From the NCBI RefSeq assembly GCF_036327755.1, contig NZ_CP109596.1, positions 2,170,001 through 2,234,000 on the forward strand: a stretch of 64,000 nucleotides of DNA. The letters run 5' to 3'. The notes beneath the pieces are model-generated. The model worked only from the letters and a program-made list of their open reading frames with translations, was not told the origin of the DNA and did no database searches. The number at the start of each line of letters is the position of its first letter. Position 1 is the stretch's first letter. Both the position numbers and the translations under genes were made by a program. The DNA comes from Nocardia sp. NBC_01503. GTDB taxonomy: Bacteria > Actinomycetota > Actinomycetes > Mycobacteriales > Mycobacteriaceae. This document shows, piece by piece, positions 53,382-62,445 of the stretch.

Positions 53382-53957
53382 ATGCGCACGAAAACTGATC
53401 ACCGCTTCATCATCGACATCGATCCAGATCAGGTGATGGAGGCGTTGCTCATGGTCGAGCAACTGCCTGACTGGTCCCCCTCGCATCAGGACGTCCGGGT
53501 CGCCACCCGAGACAAGATGGGCCGCCCCAAACGGGCCTACGTCTCCGCGACCCTCATGGGTCGCCCCGACCGGCAGGTCGTCGAATACACCTGCAGCGAG
53601 AACCGGGTCGCCTGGAAGGTCGCCGAATCCAGTGCCGGGGCCGGCGGCCAGGGCTGGTTCGACCTCGCCGAAACCGAGGACGGCGGTACCGAGATCTGGT
53701 ACCACACCGAGCTCTACCTGCCGATTCCCGCGCCCGGCATGCTGCTCAAGCGCACCGCGCGCCGTGAGGGCGAGGCCACCATCGAGAACTTCATCGCCTT
53801 CGTCGAATCGGTCACCGGTGTCGAAGGACTCGGTGGCGACGGCTTCGCCGAGGTCGAGGAGGCCCCGTACGCCGAACCCGCCGCGTACGAGCCCACCAGC
53901 TATTCACAGCCGCTGAACTATGGCCGCGGATTGGAACCGGGCTTCGGCACCGCGTGA
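53382..53957 (+). CDS. SRPBCC-family (polyketide cyclase/START-like) protein
   Basis: A 191-aa START-like protein: an N-terminal strand and helix (FIIDIDPDQVMEALLMVEQLPDWSPSHQDV), then long beta strands (VVEYTCSENRVAWKV, EIWYHTELYLPIP) and the C-terminal helix (REGEATIENFIAFVESVTGV). It binds a hydrophobic ligand, possibly a lipid or polyketide; no catalytic site is defined. A 35-residue acidic, Tyr/Pro-rich tail (YAEPAAYEPTSYSQPLNYG) is unusual. ATG 53382 follows GGAGGGTAGGT. The 200-bp spacer upstream holds a long-distance inverted repeat (53202-53212 with 53294-53304). Confidence 0.85.
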   Translation: MRTKTDHRFIIDIDPDQVMEALLMVEQLPDWSPSHQDVRVATRDKMGRPKRAYVSATLMGRPDRQVVEYTCSENRVAWKVAESSAGAGGQGWFDLAETEDGGTEIWYHTELYLPIPAPGMLLKRTARREGEATIENFIAFVESVTGVEGLGGDGFAEVEEAPYAEPAAYEPTSYSQPLNYGRGLEPGFGTA

Positions 53958-54013
53958 CGCCGAGGGTGAACACGCGTCGCTGACACTGCCGTTCGGGGTG
54001 CGAACCCGGCACT

Positions 54014-55240
54014 ATGTCCTGCATGCCCGGTGCGCAGCGAACCCGAATAATCACGGTGGGCGAGGACGCCTCCGTCACTCAGCTGGAACTATTCTTCGAC
54101 CTGGTGATCGTCTTCGCGTTCACCATGGTCACCGATCTGGCCGCCCACGAGACCACCGCCGTGAACCTGTTGCGCGCGTTGGTCATTCTCATGCTGCTGT
54201 GGTGGAACTGGATCGGCTACTCCTGGCTCGGCAATGTGGTCAAGGCCGATGAGGGCATCACCCGCATAGCCATGTTCATCGCCATGGGCGCGGTCTTCCT
54301 CATCGCGCTCACCATTCCCGAGGCCTTCCACGATCTGCCCGGCGGCTGGTACGGGCCCCTGGTCTTCGTCATCGCCTATCTGGTCGCGCGGGCCGTACAC
54401 CTGTGGGTGTTCTGGCTGGCCAGCGCCGGGGATGCGAAACTGCGCGGGCAGGTCGTGCGATGGGCGTCCGGCTCGCTCACCATCGGCGGCGCGCTGCTCA
54501 TCTTCGGCGCGCTCAGCTCCGGCGGTGCGCAGGTCGCACTGTGGTTCGCGGCGCTGGCCGCGGAGATGCTGTGGACCGGCTTCTCCGGTAACGACTGGGT
54601 GCTCAACTCCGCCAAGCACTTTGCCGAACGGTATGGGCTGATCATCATCATCGCGCTCGGCGAATCCATCGTCTCGATCGGCGTCGGCGTCGCCGGACTG
54701 CCGATTTCCTGGCCGATCGCATTGGGATCGATACTCGGACTTGCCATTTCGGGTCTGCTCTGGTGGGCGTACTTCGATGTGGCGGCGCTGATGGTCGAAC
54801 ACGAGCTCGAGCACGCCAAGGGCGAGCGGCGCATTCAGATCGCGCGCGGCTGCTACACCTACTGGCACTTCCCGATGATCGCCGGAATCGTGGCCCTGTC
54901 ACTGGGTTTGAAGAAGGTGCTCAGCTACGTGGGCGGGGCACAAGGACATTCACTGCAGGACAAGCTCTACGGCATTCCGCTGTATGCCCTTTACGGGGGC
55001 GTGGTGGCCTATCTGCTGGCGCTGGTGGGTTTCCGGTACTACGCGACACACAAATGGCTGATTCCGCGTGTGGTGGCCTCCGTGGCGCTGCTGGCGCTGA
55101 TTCCGCTCGCAACGGCACTGCCCGCACTGGCCGCGCTGGGCCTGCTGTGCGCGGTACTGACGGCCATGATCGGCTGGGAAACGCTGCGGTACGCGCAGAA
55201 ACGCGATCAGATCCGGCACGGCGGGACCGCACCTGTCTGA
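54014..55240 (+). CDS. Low-temperature-requirement A (LtrA) family membrane protein
   Basis: A 408-aa integral membrane protein with about 11-12 hydrophobic segments. The conserved start TQLELFFDLVIVFAF is the LtrA signature, followed by LLWWNWIGYSW and later SIVSIGVGVAGLPISW. The role of LtrA proteins is poorly defined: cold growth in Listeria, and otherwise unknown. The start ATG 54014 is followed nine bases later by an in-frame ATG that is a possible alternative. It is convergent with the ion-transport-like gene at 55243 (2 bp apart). Confidence 0.85.
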   Translation: MSCMPGAQRTRIITVGEDASVTQLELFFDLVIVFAFTMVTDLAAHETTAVNLLRALVILMLLWWNWIGYSWLGNVVKADEGITRIAMFIAMGAVFLIALTIPEAFHDLPGGWYGPLVFVIAYLVARAVHLWVFWLASAGDAKLRGQVVRWASGSLTIGGALLIFGALSSGGAQVALWFAALAAEMLWTGFSGNDWVLNSAKHFAERYGLIIIIALGESIVSIGVGVAGLPISWPIALGSILGLAISGLLWWAYFDVAALMVEHELEHAKGERRIQIARGCYTYWHFPMIAGIVALSLGLKKVLSYVGGAQGHSLQDKLYGIPLYALYGGVVAYLLALVGFRYYATHKWLIPRVVASVALLALIPLATALPALAALGLLCAVLTAMIGWETLRYAQKRDQIRHGGTAPV

Positions 55241-55242
55241 GG

Positions 55243-56022
55243 TCATCGCGGGTCCCGGTGATTCACCGACTCCGGGACCCGCACCCCGGCCCGCACCGAA
55301 TCGCGCATCTGATCGATGTTCTCCCGCAATACGTCCGCCACCAGCTCATCGGTGCGCGGATCGGCCAGCACCTGGAAGACCAGGCGGAAGCTGGCATCGG
55401 CGATACCGCGGATGATGTCCTCGTGGAACGGGAGATAGCGCACCCGGCCCAGCGCCGGATCCTGGCGAATGAGCTCGAGCATCATCTGATCGAGCTCACC
55501 CCGGTTCTCCTCCAGCGCGTTGGCGATATTGCGGGTGTAGTGACCGGTGCGCAACACCTCGCCGACCTCGTCCAGTACGGCCATGGTGACCGGGCGCTTG
55601 ACCGCCTCGACAATGGCTCCGACCGAACGATTCACGATCGCCGCCGTCACCCGTTCGCCGAGCGCGCGATCGGCCACCCGGCCCACCCGGACCGCGATCA
55701 CCACAATGCGCAGCAGCCGGAAACCGCGGAAGAACGGGCTGGTCACCGGGATCATGCCCAGTACCTCGTACCAGTAGATGAACGGGAACGTCCAACTCCA
55801 GTCCGATCGCCGCCAGCGCCACAGGAATTCGATCAGGAAGATCGCGCAGATGCTGAAGTCGAGAACGCGGATCACCTGGAAGGTGTGGTCCGAGACGTGG
55901 AAGAACGTCACCCAGACCACCAGCGCCACCGACACCACGGCCAGCGCCAGCATGAACAGATCGGTCCACAGGGCGGGTGGCCGCCGCGGGGGCTCCCCCG
56001 CCTTCGGTGCGCTGTCGCTCAC
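55243..56022 (-). CDS. Voltage-sensor-like membrane protein without a pore
   Basis: A 259-aa protein of the ion transport/voltage-gated channel-like group. Four hydrophobic segments appear at the N-terminal half (LFMLALAVVSVALVVWVTFF, VIRVLDFSICAIFLIEFLW, IYWYEVLGMIPV, LRIVVIAVRVGRVADRAL). The fourth carries regularly spaced Arg (RGFRLLRIVVIAVRVGRVADR) like an S4 sensor, but no pore loop or selectivity filter follows. The C-terminal half is soluble and helical. The ATG at 56022 is the chosen start. It may act as a voltage sensor or a proton channel-like protein; this is inferred from pattern only. Confidence 0.72.
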   Translation of the reverse strand: MSDSAPKAGEPPRRPPALWTDLFMLALAVVSVALVVWVTFFHVSDHTFQVIRVLDFSICAIFLIEFLWRWRRSDWSWTFPFIYWYEVLGMIPVTSPFFRGFRLLRIVVIAVRVGRVADRALGERVTAAIVNRSVGAIVEAVKRPVTMAVLDEVGEVLRTGHYTRNIANALEENRGELDQMMLELIRQDPALGRVRYLPFHEDIIRGIADASFRLVFQVLADPRTDELVADVLRENIDQMRDSVRAGVRVPESVNHRDPR

Positions 56023-56107
56023 GCCGACCCCTTCCTCATCGAACGGTCTCGCGCCAGCGTAATTGCCGATGCTGAATAAGCCCTGATTCCGAGTCCGGGC
56101 GATCCAG

Positions 56108-57736
56108 CTATCGGCCCGCGCGAATAATCGCCTCGATATTCCGTTCGGCGAGCGCGGTAATGGTGAGCGAAGGATTCACCGTGGCGGTACTGCCCGGAAT
56201 ACCCGCGCCATCCATCACATACAGACCGGGATGACCGTGCACGCGACCATTGGAATCGGTTGCCCGGCCGTAGACCGCGCCACCGAGCGGATGCGCGGTG
56301 AAGGCGGCATTGGCGTCATAACCGATCGGCGAGTAGTCGACCGAGGAGTTCGAACTGCCCGCGATACGACGATCGACCGTACGGCAGGCCGCGATCACCT
56401 GATCCTGGGCGGCACGCGGCCAATTCAGGCCGACGGTATTGCGGGCACGGTCGTAGCGCAAGCGCGCGCGGGTCGGATCGAGCACGATACCGAGCGAGGC
56501 GATGGCCAGCGTATCCACGGGAATGCCCGGGACGAACCAATTTTCGAGGGTCAGCGGCATTCCGGACGAATCATGGATGCGACTGGCGCTGGGCACCCCG
56601 CCACCGGTCAGCGCCGGTTCGGTGACGCTGCGGGCCAGCACCACATCACCATTGGTGCCCCAGCCGTCGCCGATATGCTCATTGAGATTGGGCAGGGTGC
56701 CGGTGGCCTGGGCGCGCACCAGCAGTTCGGAGGTGCCGACCGAGCCCGCACCGAGGAACAGACGATCACAGGTGAGGGTGCGGGTGGCCAGCACCTCGCC
56801 GGTCGGGGCCAGTTTGGTCACCGACACCACGAATTTGCCGCTGCCGTCCTGGCCGATGGAGTCCACCCGATGCCCGGGGAAGATTCCGGTGCGGCCGGTG
56901 CCCTCGGCGTAGCGCAGATAGTTCTGATTCAGATCGAACTTCGCACCGTTGGAGTTGCCGAGATTACTGCGCGCGGCCGTCGCCGAGGCGCGCGAGGTCC
57001 CCGCGAGTTCGGCGCGCAGCACATCCCAGTTGAAGATCGAATCATTGGGCAGCGGTTCATAACCCGCCGCGCGCACCTGTCGATCCCACACCCGCGAATG
57101 GTTGAACGGCGCGGAGTTGTAGATATCGGCGGGCATGGGGCTCAGCCGCAGCATCTCCCGCACCCGCGGGTAGTAGACGCGATCGAGTTCGTCGTAGTCG
57201 GCGATACCGCCGAAGAGCGAATCGAAGATATCGCGCGGCGGCGCGATCATGGCCCCGGTGAAGACGATCGACCCACCGCCGACCGCGGCGCCGCGCCACA
57301 CATCGATACCGCCGAATTCGGTGACGTCCAGGACCCCGCCGAAGTCGGCGAAGGTCATCGGCACCTTGGTGACGCCGGTGAAGCTGGAGCGATGCCAGAA
57401 ACCGCGGCCGTCGGGCAGGTCATCGCCGGTGAAGATCTCCCGATTGGGATCATTGGGCCAGCGCGATCCGCGCTCCAGCACGGTATTGGCAATGCCCGCC
57501 TGGGCCAGTCGCAGCGCGGTCACGGCCGCGCCGAAGCCGGATCCGATGACGATCGCCTCGGTGTGCTCCGGCGGATCCGGCAGCGGCGCGAAGATCTCCG
57601 GCACCCAGGCCTGGAACAGCGTGTTCCACACCGGATTCGCCGATGCGGCCCCGGTGCCGCGCGCGGCGACACCCGACCCCATGCCCGCGAGCAGAGCCGC
57701 GGCCCCCGCGGCCTTGAAAATGGCGCGCCTGCGCAA
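56108..57736 (-). CDS. Tat-exported GMC oxidoreductase, cholesterol-oxidase-like
   Basis: A 542-aa GMC-family protein resembling actinobacterial cholesterol oxidase (GMC type). The N-terminus MRRRAIFKAAGAAALLAGMG carries a twin-arginine export motif. FAD-binding is VIGSGFGAAVTALRLAQAG; the C-terminal block AFTAHPLGGAVYGRATDSNGRVHGHPGLYVMDGAGIPG includes the active-site His. It would oxidise the 3-beta-hydroxyl of a sterol outside the membrane, producing H2O2. Start TTG 57736 is used because GGAGGT lies 7 bases upstream; an upstream TG-type frame lacks a ribosome site. Folded protein with FAD would be exported by Tat. Confidence 0.86.
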   Translation of the reverse strand: MRRRAIFKAAGAAALLAGMGSGVAARGTGAASANPVWNTLFQAWVPEIFAPLPDPPEHTEAIVIGSGFGAAVTALRLAQAGIANTVLERGSRWPNDPNREIFTGDDLPDGRGFWHRSSFTGVTKVPMTFADFGGVLDVTEFGGIDVWRGAAVGGGSIVFTGAMIAPPRDIFDSLFGGIADYDELDRVYYPRVREMLRLSPMPADIYNSAPFNHSRVWDRQVRAAGYEPLPNDSIFNWDVLRAELAGTSRASATAARSNLGNSNGAKFDLNQNYLRYAEGTGRTGIFPGHRVDSIGQDGSGKFVVSVTKLAPTGEVLATRTLTCDRLFLGAGSVGTSELLVRAQATGTLPNLNEHIGDGWGTNGDVVLARSVTEPALTGGGVPSASRIHDSSGMPLTLENWFVPGIPVDTLAIASLGIVLDPTRARLRYDRARNTVGLNWPRAAQDQVIAACRTVDRRIAGSSNSSVDYSPIGYDANAAFTAHPLGGAVYGRATDSNGRVHGHPGLYVMDGAGIPGSTATVNPSLTITALAERNIEAIIRAGR

Positions 57737-57888
57737 CCGGCCACCTCCCTCATCAAGTAGGCCGCGCGCGAGATTACCGGTCGGTCGGTCCCGCAACAAC
57801 ACATTCTTCGTGCGCCACAAGATTGGTCATGCGTGTCGGCTATGTGTCGCGGCCGAGGCGTGGTAAAAGCCGCGACGAGCAGAGGCCG

Positions 57889-58599
57889 TCAGGCGCGCAG
57901 ACGCTCGCGGCGGAGCTGGTCGACCTCCGGAAGATCAAGGGGGGACAGCGAATCCACGCCGAGGATCTTCTTGATGAGATAGTCGGCGAGTTCGGGATTA
58001 CGGGCCAGCGCGGGGCCGTGCATATAGGTGCCCAGAACCGAACCCTGAACCACACCCTCGAGACCGTCGCCGACACCATTGCCGACGCCTTTGGTCACGC
58101 GGGCCAGGCCGGTGGCGTCGCCACCGAGTTTCGTTCCGCCACGGTGGTTTTCGAAACCGGTGAGCGCCTGGGTGAGTCCGGGCAGCAGCGGCTGGGTGGC
58201 CACCTCGCCGATGGCTCGCTTGTCCTGCGGTGAGGTGGTGACGTCGAACAGGCCGACACCGTCGACCCGTTCACCGGAGGAGGTTTCGTACCAGTGCCCG
58301 AGCACCTGGATGGCGGCGCAGATGGCCAGGACCGGCGTGCCGCGCCCGGCGGCCTGCTGCAGACCGGGATAGCGCTGCAGGTGCCGGGTGGCCAGCCGCT
58401 GCGCCGAATCCTCCGCACCGCCGAGTAGATAGATGTCCAGCGAATCCGGCACCGGGTCCGACAGGTTGATCTCCACGATCTCGGCGGCGTGGCCGCGCAT
58501 GCGCAGGCGCTGGCGGACGACCACGGCATTGCCGCCGTCACCGTAGGTGCCCATCACATCGGGGAGGATGAGGCCGATGCGTACGGTCGAGTCGGTCAT
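57889..58599 (-). CDS. gatD: Lipid II isoglutaminyl synthase glutaminase subunit GatD
   Basis: A 236-aa class I glutamine amidotransferase subunit. The catalytic Cys is residue 94 in PVLAICAAIQVLG and the His is in YMHGPALARNP. It supplies ammonia from glutamine to MurT, which amidates the alpha-carboxyl of D-Glu in lipid II, a step needed for cell-wall cross-linking. It overlaps murT by 4 bp (ATGA), as in other bacteria where the two form a complex. Start ATG 58599. All expected residues are present. Confidence 0.92.
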   Translation of the reverse strand: MTDSTVRIGLILPDVMGTYGDGGNAVVVRQRLRMRGHAAEIVEINLSDPVPDSLDIYLLGGAEDSAQRLATRHLQRYPGLQQAAGRGTPVLAICAAIQVLGHWYETSSGERVDGVGLFDVTTSPQDKRAIGEVATQPLLPGLTQALTGFENHRGGTKLGGDATGLARVTKGVGNGVGDGLEGVVQGSVLGTYMHGPALARNPELADYLIKKILGVDSLSPLDLPEVDQLRRERLRA

Positions 58600-59837
58600 G
58601 CCCGCGCCTTCTCTTCGAGGTCTCGGTTCAGATCACGGAACGCCGTGTAGTTGGCGAGCACCTCGACCCGGCCGGGCGGGCAGGATGCTATGGCGCGCAA
58701 GGGATCCGCGACCGTGATGTGCTCGACACCGGCGTAGGTCAGGCGCACCGCGAGATCGGTGGCGCGCTCACCGGCGGCGACCACCTGGGTGCCCTCGAAG
58801 TGTTCGAAACGCACATCCCACAGCCAGGACAGGTCCTCGCCGTCCGGCACCTGACCGTTCACGGCGATGACCAAACCCGTTGCGGCGGAATCGATCATGG
58901 ACAGCGCCTCCTGCCAGCCCGCCGGATTCTTGGCCAGCAGCAGGCGGGCGTTGTGGCCGTTCACCTCGACGGTGCGGTAGCGGCCCGCGATCTCGTTCAC
59001 GGTGCCGGTGGCCTCGGCCGCGGCGGCCGCATCGGCGCCCATGGCGACGGCGGCGGCCACCGCCTGCGCGGCGTTACCGCGATTGGCGCGACCCGGAAGG
59101 GCAAGGGAGAGCGGCAATTCCAGGCCGTCGGGGCCGTGGATGGCATGCTCGTCGACCCGCCACTGCGGTTCCGGGCGCTTGAAATCGGTTCCGGTGCTGT
59201 ACCAGTGCTCGCCCTCCCACAGGATGGGCTCACCGCTGCGCGGGCAGCTGGTGGCATCCACCGACCAGCCGCTGCCGGCGGACACCCACACCACATTCGG
59301 ATGGTCGTAGGCGATGGAGGTGACCAGCACATCGTCACAGTTGGCGATCAGCACCGCATTCGGATGCCGGGCCATACCGGCGCGCAGGCGGCGCTCGATC
59401 ATATTGATCTCGCCGACCCGGTCCAGCTGATCGCGGGAGAGGTTGAGCAGCACCACCACGGCGGGATCGAGCGCGTCCGCCACATGCGGCAGATGCAGTT
59501 CGTCCACCTCGATGGCGGCCAGGCGCGCGGTGCGATTCGCGGTGAGCGCGGCCACGATTCCGGCATCCATATTCGCGCCGTCAGCCTGGGTGGCGACCGC
59601 GCCGATGGTCTGCAGCGCGGCCGTGGTCATCCGGGTGGTGGTCGATTTGCCATTGGTGCCGGTGACCAGCACCGTGCGCCGGCCCCGCCCCAGCTGAGTC
59701 ATGATCGTCGGATCGATCTTCAGCGCGATCAGGCCGCCGATCATCGAACCATTGCCGCGCCCCGCGCGCCGCGACGCCCATGACGCCGCCGTCGCCGCCC
59801 GCAGCGCCAACTGTCCGCGTACCGAGATGTCTGCCAC
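58596..59837 (-). CDS. murT: Lipid II isoglutaminyl synthase ligase subunit MurT
   Basis: A 413-aa Mur-ligase-like ATPase that activates lipid II glutamate. The ATP-binding P-loop is VTGTNGKSTTTRM, and the central domain and C-terminal domain follow normally. The region equivalent to the four-Cys zinc ribbon known in streptococcal MurT reads TSCPRSGEPILWEGEHWYSTGTDF: only the first of the four Cys positions remains Cys, so zinc binding is probably lost. It is coupled to gatD by a 4-bp overlap. Start ATG 59837 has no strong ribosome site. Confidence 0.91.
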   Translation of the reverse strand: MADISVRGQLALRAATAASWASRRAGRGNGSMIGGLIALKIDPTIMTQLGRGRRTVLVTGTNGKSTTTRMTTAALQTIGAVATQADGANMDAGIVAALTANRTARLAAIEVDELHLPHVADALDPAVVVLLNLSRDQLDRVGEINMIERRLRAGMARHPNAVLIANCDDVLVTSIAYDHPNVVWVSAGSGWSVDATSCPRSGEPILWEGEHWYSTGTDFKRPEPQWRVDEHAIHGPDGLELPLSLALPGRANRGNAAQAVAAAVAMGADAAAAAEATGTVNEIAGRYRTVEVNGHNARLLLAKNPAGWQEALSMIDSAATGLVIAVNGQVPDGEDLSWLWDVRFEHFEGTQVVAAGERATDLAVRLTYAGVEHITVADPLRAIASCPPGRVEVLANYTAFRDLNRDLEEKARA

Positions 59838-59887
59838 GCCGCGAGTTTATTGGTGCGAGCGCGTTGATGCGCAGGCGGCATCGACAG

Positions 59888-60508
59888 TCAGGACTTGTAG
59901 AGCAGCTCCTCGTAGGTGTGCGAGTAGTGCTTCTCCAATTGTTCGAGGGTTTCGGTGCTGTCCGGCTGCAATTCCTTCACCAGCCGAGCCTGATTCGGCA
60001 GCGTATCGACCGGCCACTGGTCGGGCTTCCACAGGCCGCTGCGCAGGAAGGCCTTGGCGCAGTGCAGGAAGATCTGCTCGACCCGAACCTCGACGGCCAA
60101 GATCGGGCGATGCCCCTTCACCACCATGTCGTCGAAGTACGGCGCCTCCCGCACCAGCCGGGCTTTACCGTTGATACGCAGGGTTTCACCGCGGCCGGGA
60201 ATCAGGAAGATCACGCCCACATGCGGATTGCTCAGAATATTGAGATAGCCGTCCGCCCGGCGATTACCCGGACGCTCGGGGATGGCGATGGTGTGGTCGT
60301 CCAGTACATGTACGAAACCGGCCGGATCACCCTTGGGCGAGGCATCGCAATTACCGTCGGCGTCACTGGTGGCCAGGACCACGAAGGGAGAGAGCGAGAT
60401 CCACTCCTTGTCGCGAGCATGGAGTGCGACGCGCTCCTTGGCGACGGCCCGGGGTGTCGGATCACCCAGCAGGGCACGCAGTTCGGCCTGATCCACGATC
60501 TCGCTCAT
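59888..60508 (-). CDS. PPOX-class FMN-binding protein (MSMEG_1061-like)
   Basis: A 206-aa split-barrel flavin-binding protein of the pyridoxamine phosphate oxidase-like class: WISLSPFVVLATSDADGNCDASPKGDPAGFVHVLDDHTIAIPERPGNRR, then IFLIPGRGETLRINGKARLV. FMN or F420 binding is expected; a true pyridoxine role is unlikely. The ATG at 60508 (MSEIVDQAELR) is chosen over an upstream one as the family begins there. It stands alone between murT and a Tat-exported oxidoreductase. Function unknown. Confidence 0.83.
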   Translation of the reverse strand: MSEIVDQAELRALLGDPTPRAVAKERVALHARDKEWISLSPFVVLATSDADGNCDASPKGDPAGFVHVLDDHTIAIPERPGNRRADGYLNILSNPHVGVIFLIPGRGETLRINGKARLVREAPYFDDMVVKGHRPILAVEVRVEQIFLHCAKAFLRSGLWKPDQWPVDTLPNQARLVKELQPDSTETLEQLEKHYSHTYEELLYKS

Positions 60509-60564
60509 GATTCGATTCAACGCGCGAACCATGCGGCTCCGCCAGTGAATTGTGCGGTATCTCC

Positions 60565-62331
60565 CTATCGCGGGGCGTCGAACAGATTGGGCTGACCGGC
60601 CTTGAAGCGCGCGATGTCCAACTGCCGGAACGGTTCCAGTTCGGTGGCGCGGTAGAGCTTGAAGAGCTGACAGCGCGGCGCATTCGAACCGGAGACCTCC
60701 AACAGTGCGTTCACCGCCGTGCGCGCGGCCTCGGAGGCGCCCTCCATGGTGGCCAGATCCACATTGGTGCGCACGTAATCACCTGCCAGGAACAGGTTTT
60801 CGATCTCGGCTTGATGGGATTCCGGCCGCAGCGCCCAGGAGCCCGCGGTATTGATCAGCAGCGGATCGGCATTGGCATTGCGCTTGCTCCCGGCGTCCCA
60901 GGTGATGCCGGTGTCCAGGAACCAGGAGTGCAGATCCGCGTCGGTGAGCAGTTCGCGCTGATCGTTCAGGTGCGCTTTGAGTTGCGCCCAGACCTCGCGG
61001 GCGATCTCATCGTGCGTGCATTCCTTGGCGGGTTTGCCGTAGAGCGTGCCGGGGGTGTTCCAGTCGGAGATATCCACCGACAGGCAGTCCTGCACGGTCC
61101 CGTCACCGAAGCCGGTGATCGGGGTGCGTGCCCAGAACTGGTTCTGTGCGATGGAGGTCAGCGACCACGGCGAATCCACGTAGGCGACATGACCGCGCGC
61201 GATATTCGTCTCGCGCTTCAGGAAGAACTGGATACCCGTCATCCAGTCCACCATGAGCTGGCTCATTCCCGCCAAATCCGGTCGGCGGTCGAGGATTTCG
61301 GGTGACCACAGGGTGCGCGCCACCTCGGTGGGCACGGCGGAGACGAAGTAGTCGGCCTCGACCTGCCGGGCCGCGCCGGAGCCGTCCACAATGCGCGCGG
61401 CGGTGATACGGCCGTCGGCGATATCGAGTCCGCGCACCGCGCCGGTCGCGAATTTCACGCCCAGGTCACGCAGTCGCGCGACCCACGGATCGATCCACGC
61501 CTCATTGGTCGCGCCGTTCAAAAGCCGGTCCAGCGCACCGTCATTCGCGACCTCGAGCGGATTGCCGAGGAACTGCTCCCCCATATTGCCGATGGTCAGG
61601 GTGCTGGCCAGATCATCCTTGGCCGCCACCAACAGCGTGGTCAGCGTGCGCGAGAGCAGCATCCGGAATTCGGTGGAGCGACGGCCCGCGCCGACATAGT
61701 CACGCCAGGACACCTTGTCCCACTGGCCGTAACGGCGGGCATCGCAGCTGGTGTTGAAGACCAGCAGGCGATTGGCGAAGTAAAGCGCGTCCAATTGAGA
61801 CATCTTGGTGCTGGTGGCAATCGCCGAACCGACCGTTTCACGAAAGTCGTCGGGGGTGGCCCAGATACGGCCCGCGCGCCCCAGCGGCAGGATCACATCA
61901 TCGGCATTGCGCCGGGAGAAGCGGGCCTCGGGTGCGGCGACCAGATTGTCCCAGACCCCATTGGCATTGCCCGCGAACGGGATTCGACGCATGGTATCGG
62001 GAATGTGGCGGTAGAAACCGGGGAAGAAGCGGAAACCGTGCTCGCCCATCAATTCCGGGCGGCCGTCGCGACCGGTGCCCGGTACCGGAATACTGCGGGC
62101 TTTGCCGCCCAGTGCCCGGCGCTCGTAAACGGTCACATCGAAGCCGCGCTCGGCCAGTTCGTGCGCGGCGGTGAGTCCGGCGACACCGCCGCCGAGCACC
62201 ACCACGCTGCGGCCCGGATCGGCCGATGCGGGCGTGGGTCGCAGGGTCGCGGCCGTGCCCGCCAGAGCACCCGCCGCGACCGCTCCACGCAGCACCGTTC
62301 GCCGCGTGACGGACAAACGCTGTCCCGTCAT
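60565..62331 (-). CDS. Tat-exported FAD-dependent amine oxidase-like protein (HpnE-like)
   Basis: A 588-aa flavoprotein of the amine oxidase/phytoene desaturase-like class. The N-terminus VTRRTVLRGAVAAGALAG is a twin-arginine signal ending in ASA. FAD binding: SVVVLGGGVAGLTAAHELAERG. The C-terminal block ENLFLAGDYVRTNVDLATMEGASEAARTAVNAL closes the FAD site. Hydroxysqualene dehydroxylase-like and carotenoid-desaturase-like proteins share this pattern; the natural substrate is probably a lipid. It starts at ATG 62331. No partner gene is adjacent, and export by Tat suggests action at the outer face. Confidence 0.82.
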   Translation of the reverse strand: MTGQRLSVTRRTVLRGAVAAGALAGTAATLRPTPASADPGRSVVVLGGGVAGLTAAHELAERGFDVTVYERRALGGKARSIPVPGTGRDGRPELMGEHGFRFFPGFYRHIPDTMRRIPFAGNANGVWDNLVAAPEARFSRRNADDVILPLGRAGRIWATPDDFRETVGSAIATSTKMSQLDALYFANRLLVFNTSCDARRYGQWDKVSWRDYVGAGRRSTEFRMLLSRTLTTLLVAAKDDLASTLTIGNMGEQFLGNPLEVANDGALDRLLNGATNEAWIDPWVARLRDLGVKFATGAVRGLDIADGRITAARIVDGSGAARQVEADYFVSAVPTEVARTLWSPEILDRRPDLAGMSQLMVDWMTGIQFFLKRETNIARGHVAYVDSPWSLTSIAQNQFWARTPITGFGDGTVQDCLSVDISDWNTPGTLYGKPAKECTHDEIAREVWAQLKAHLNDQRELLTDADLHSWFLDTGITWDAGSKRNANADPLLINTAGSWALRPESHQAEIENLFLAGDYVRTNVDLATMEGASEAARTAVNALLEVSGSNAPRCQLFKLYRATELEPFRQLDIARFKAGQPNLFDAPR

Positions 62332-62445
62332 TCCCTACCTCCCACGCCTGGGGGAATCCTAGGCAGCGGGAACCAGCCGTGGGTCCGTAGGGTGCCATTT
62401 TCCGGACCTCGCGTCGATCTTTGATGTGTGTATGCCGACCGTTCG

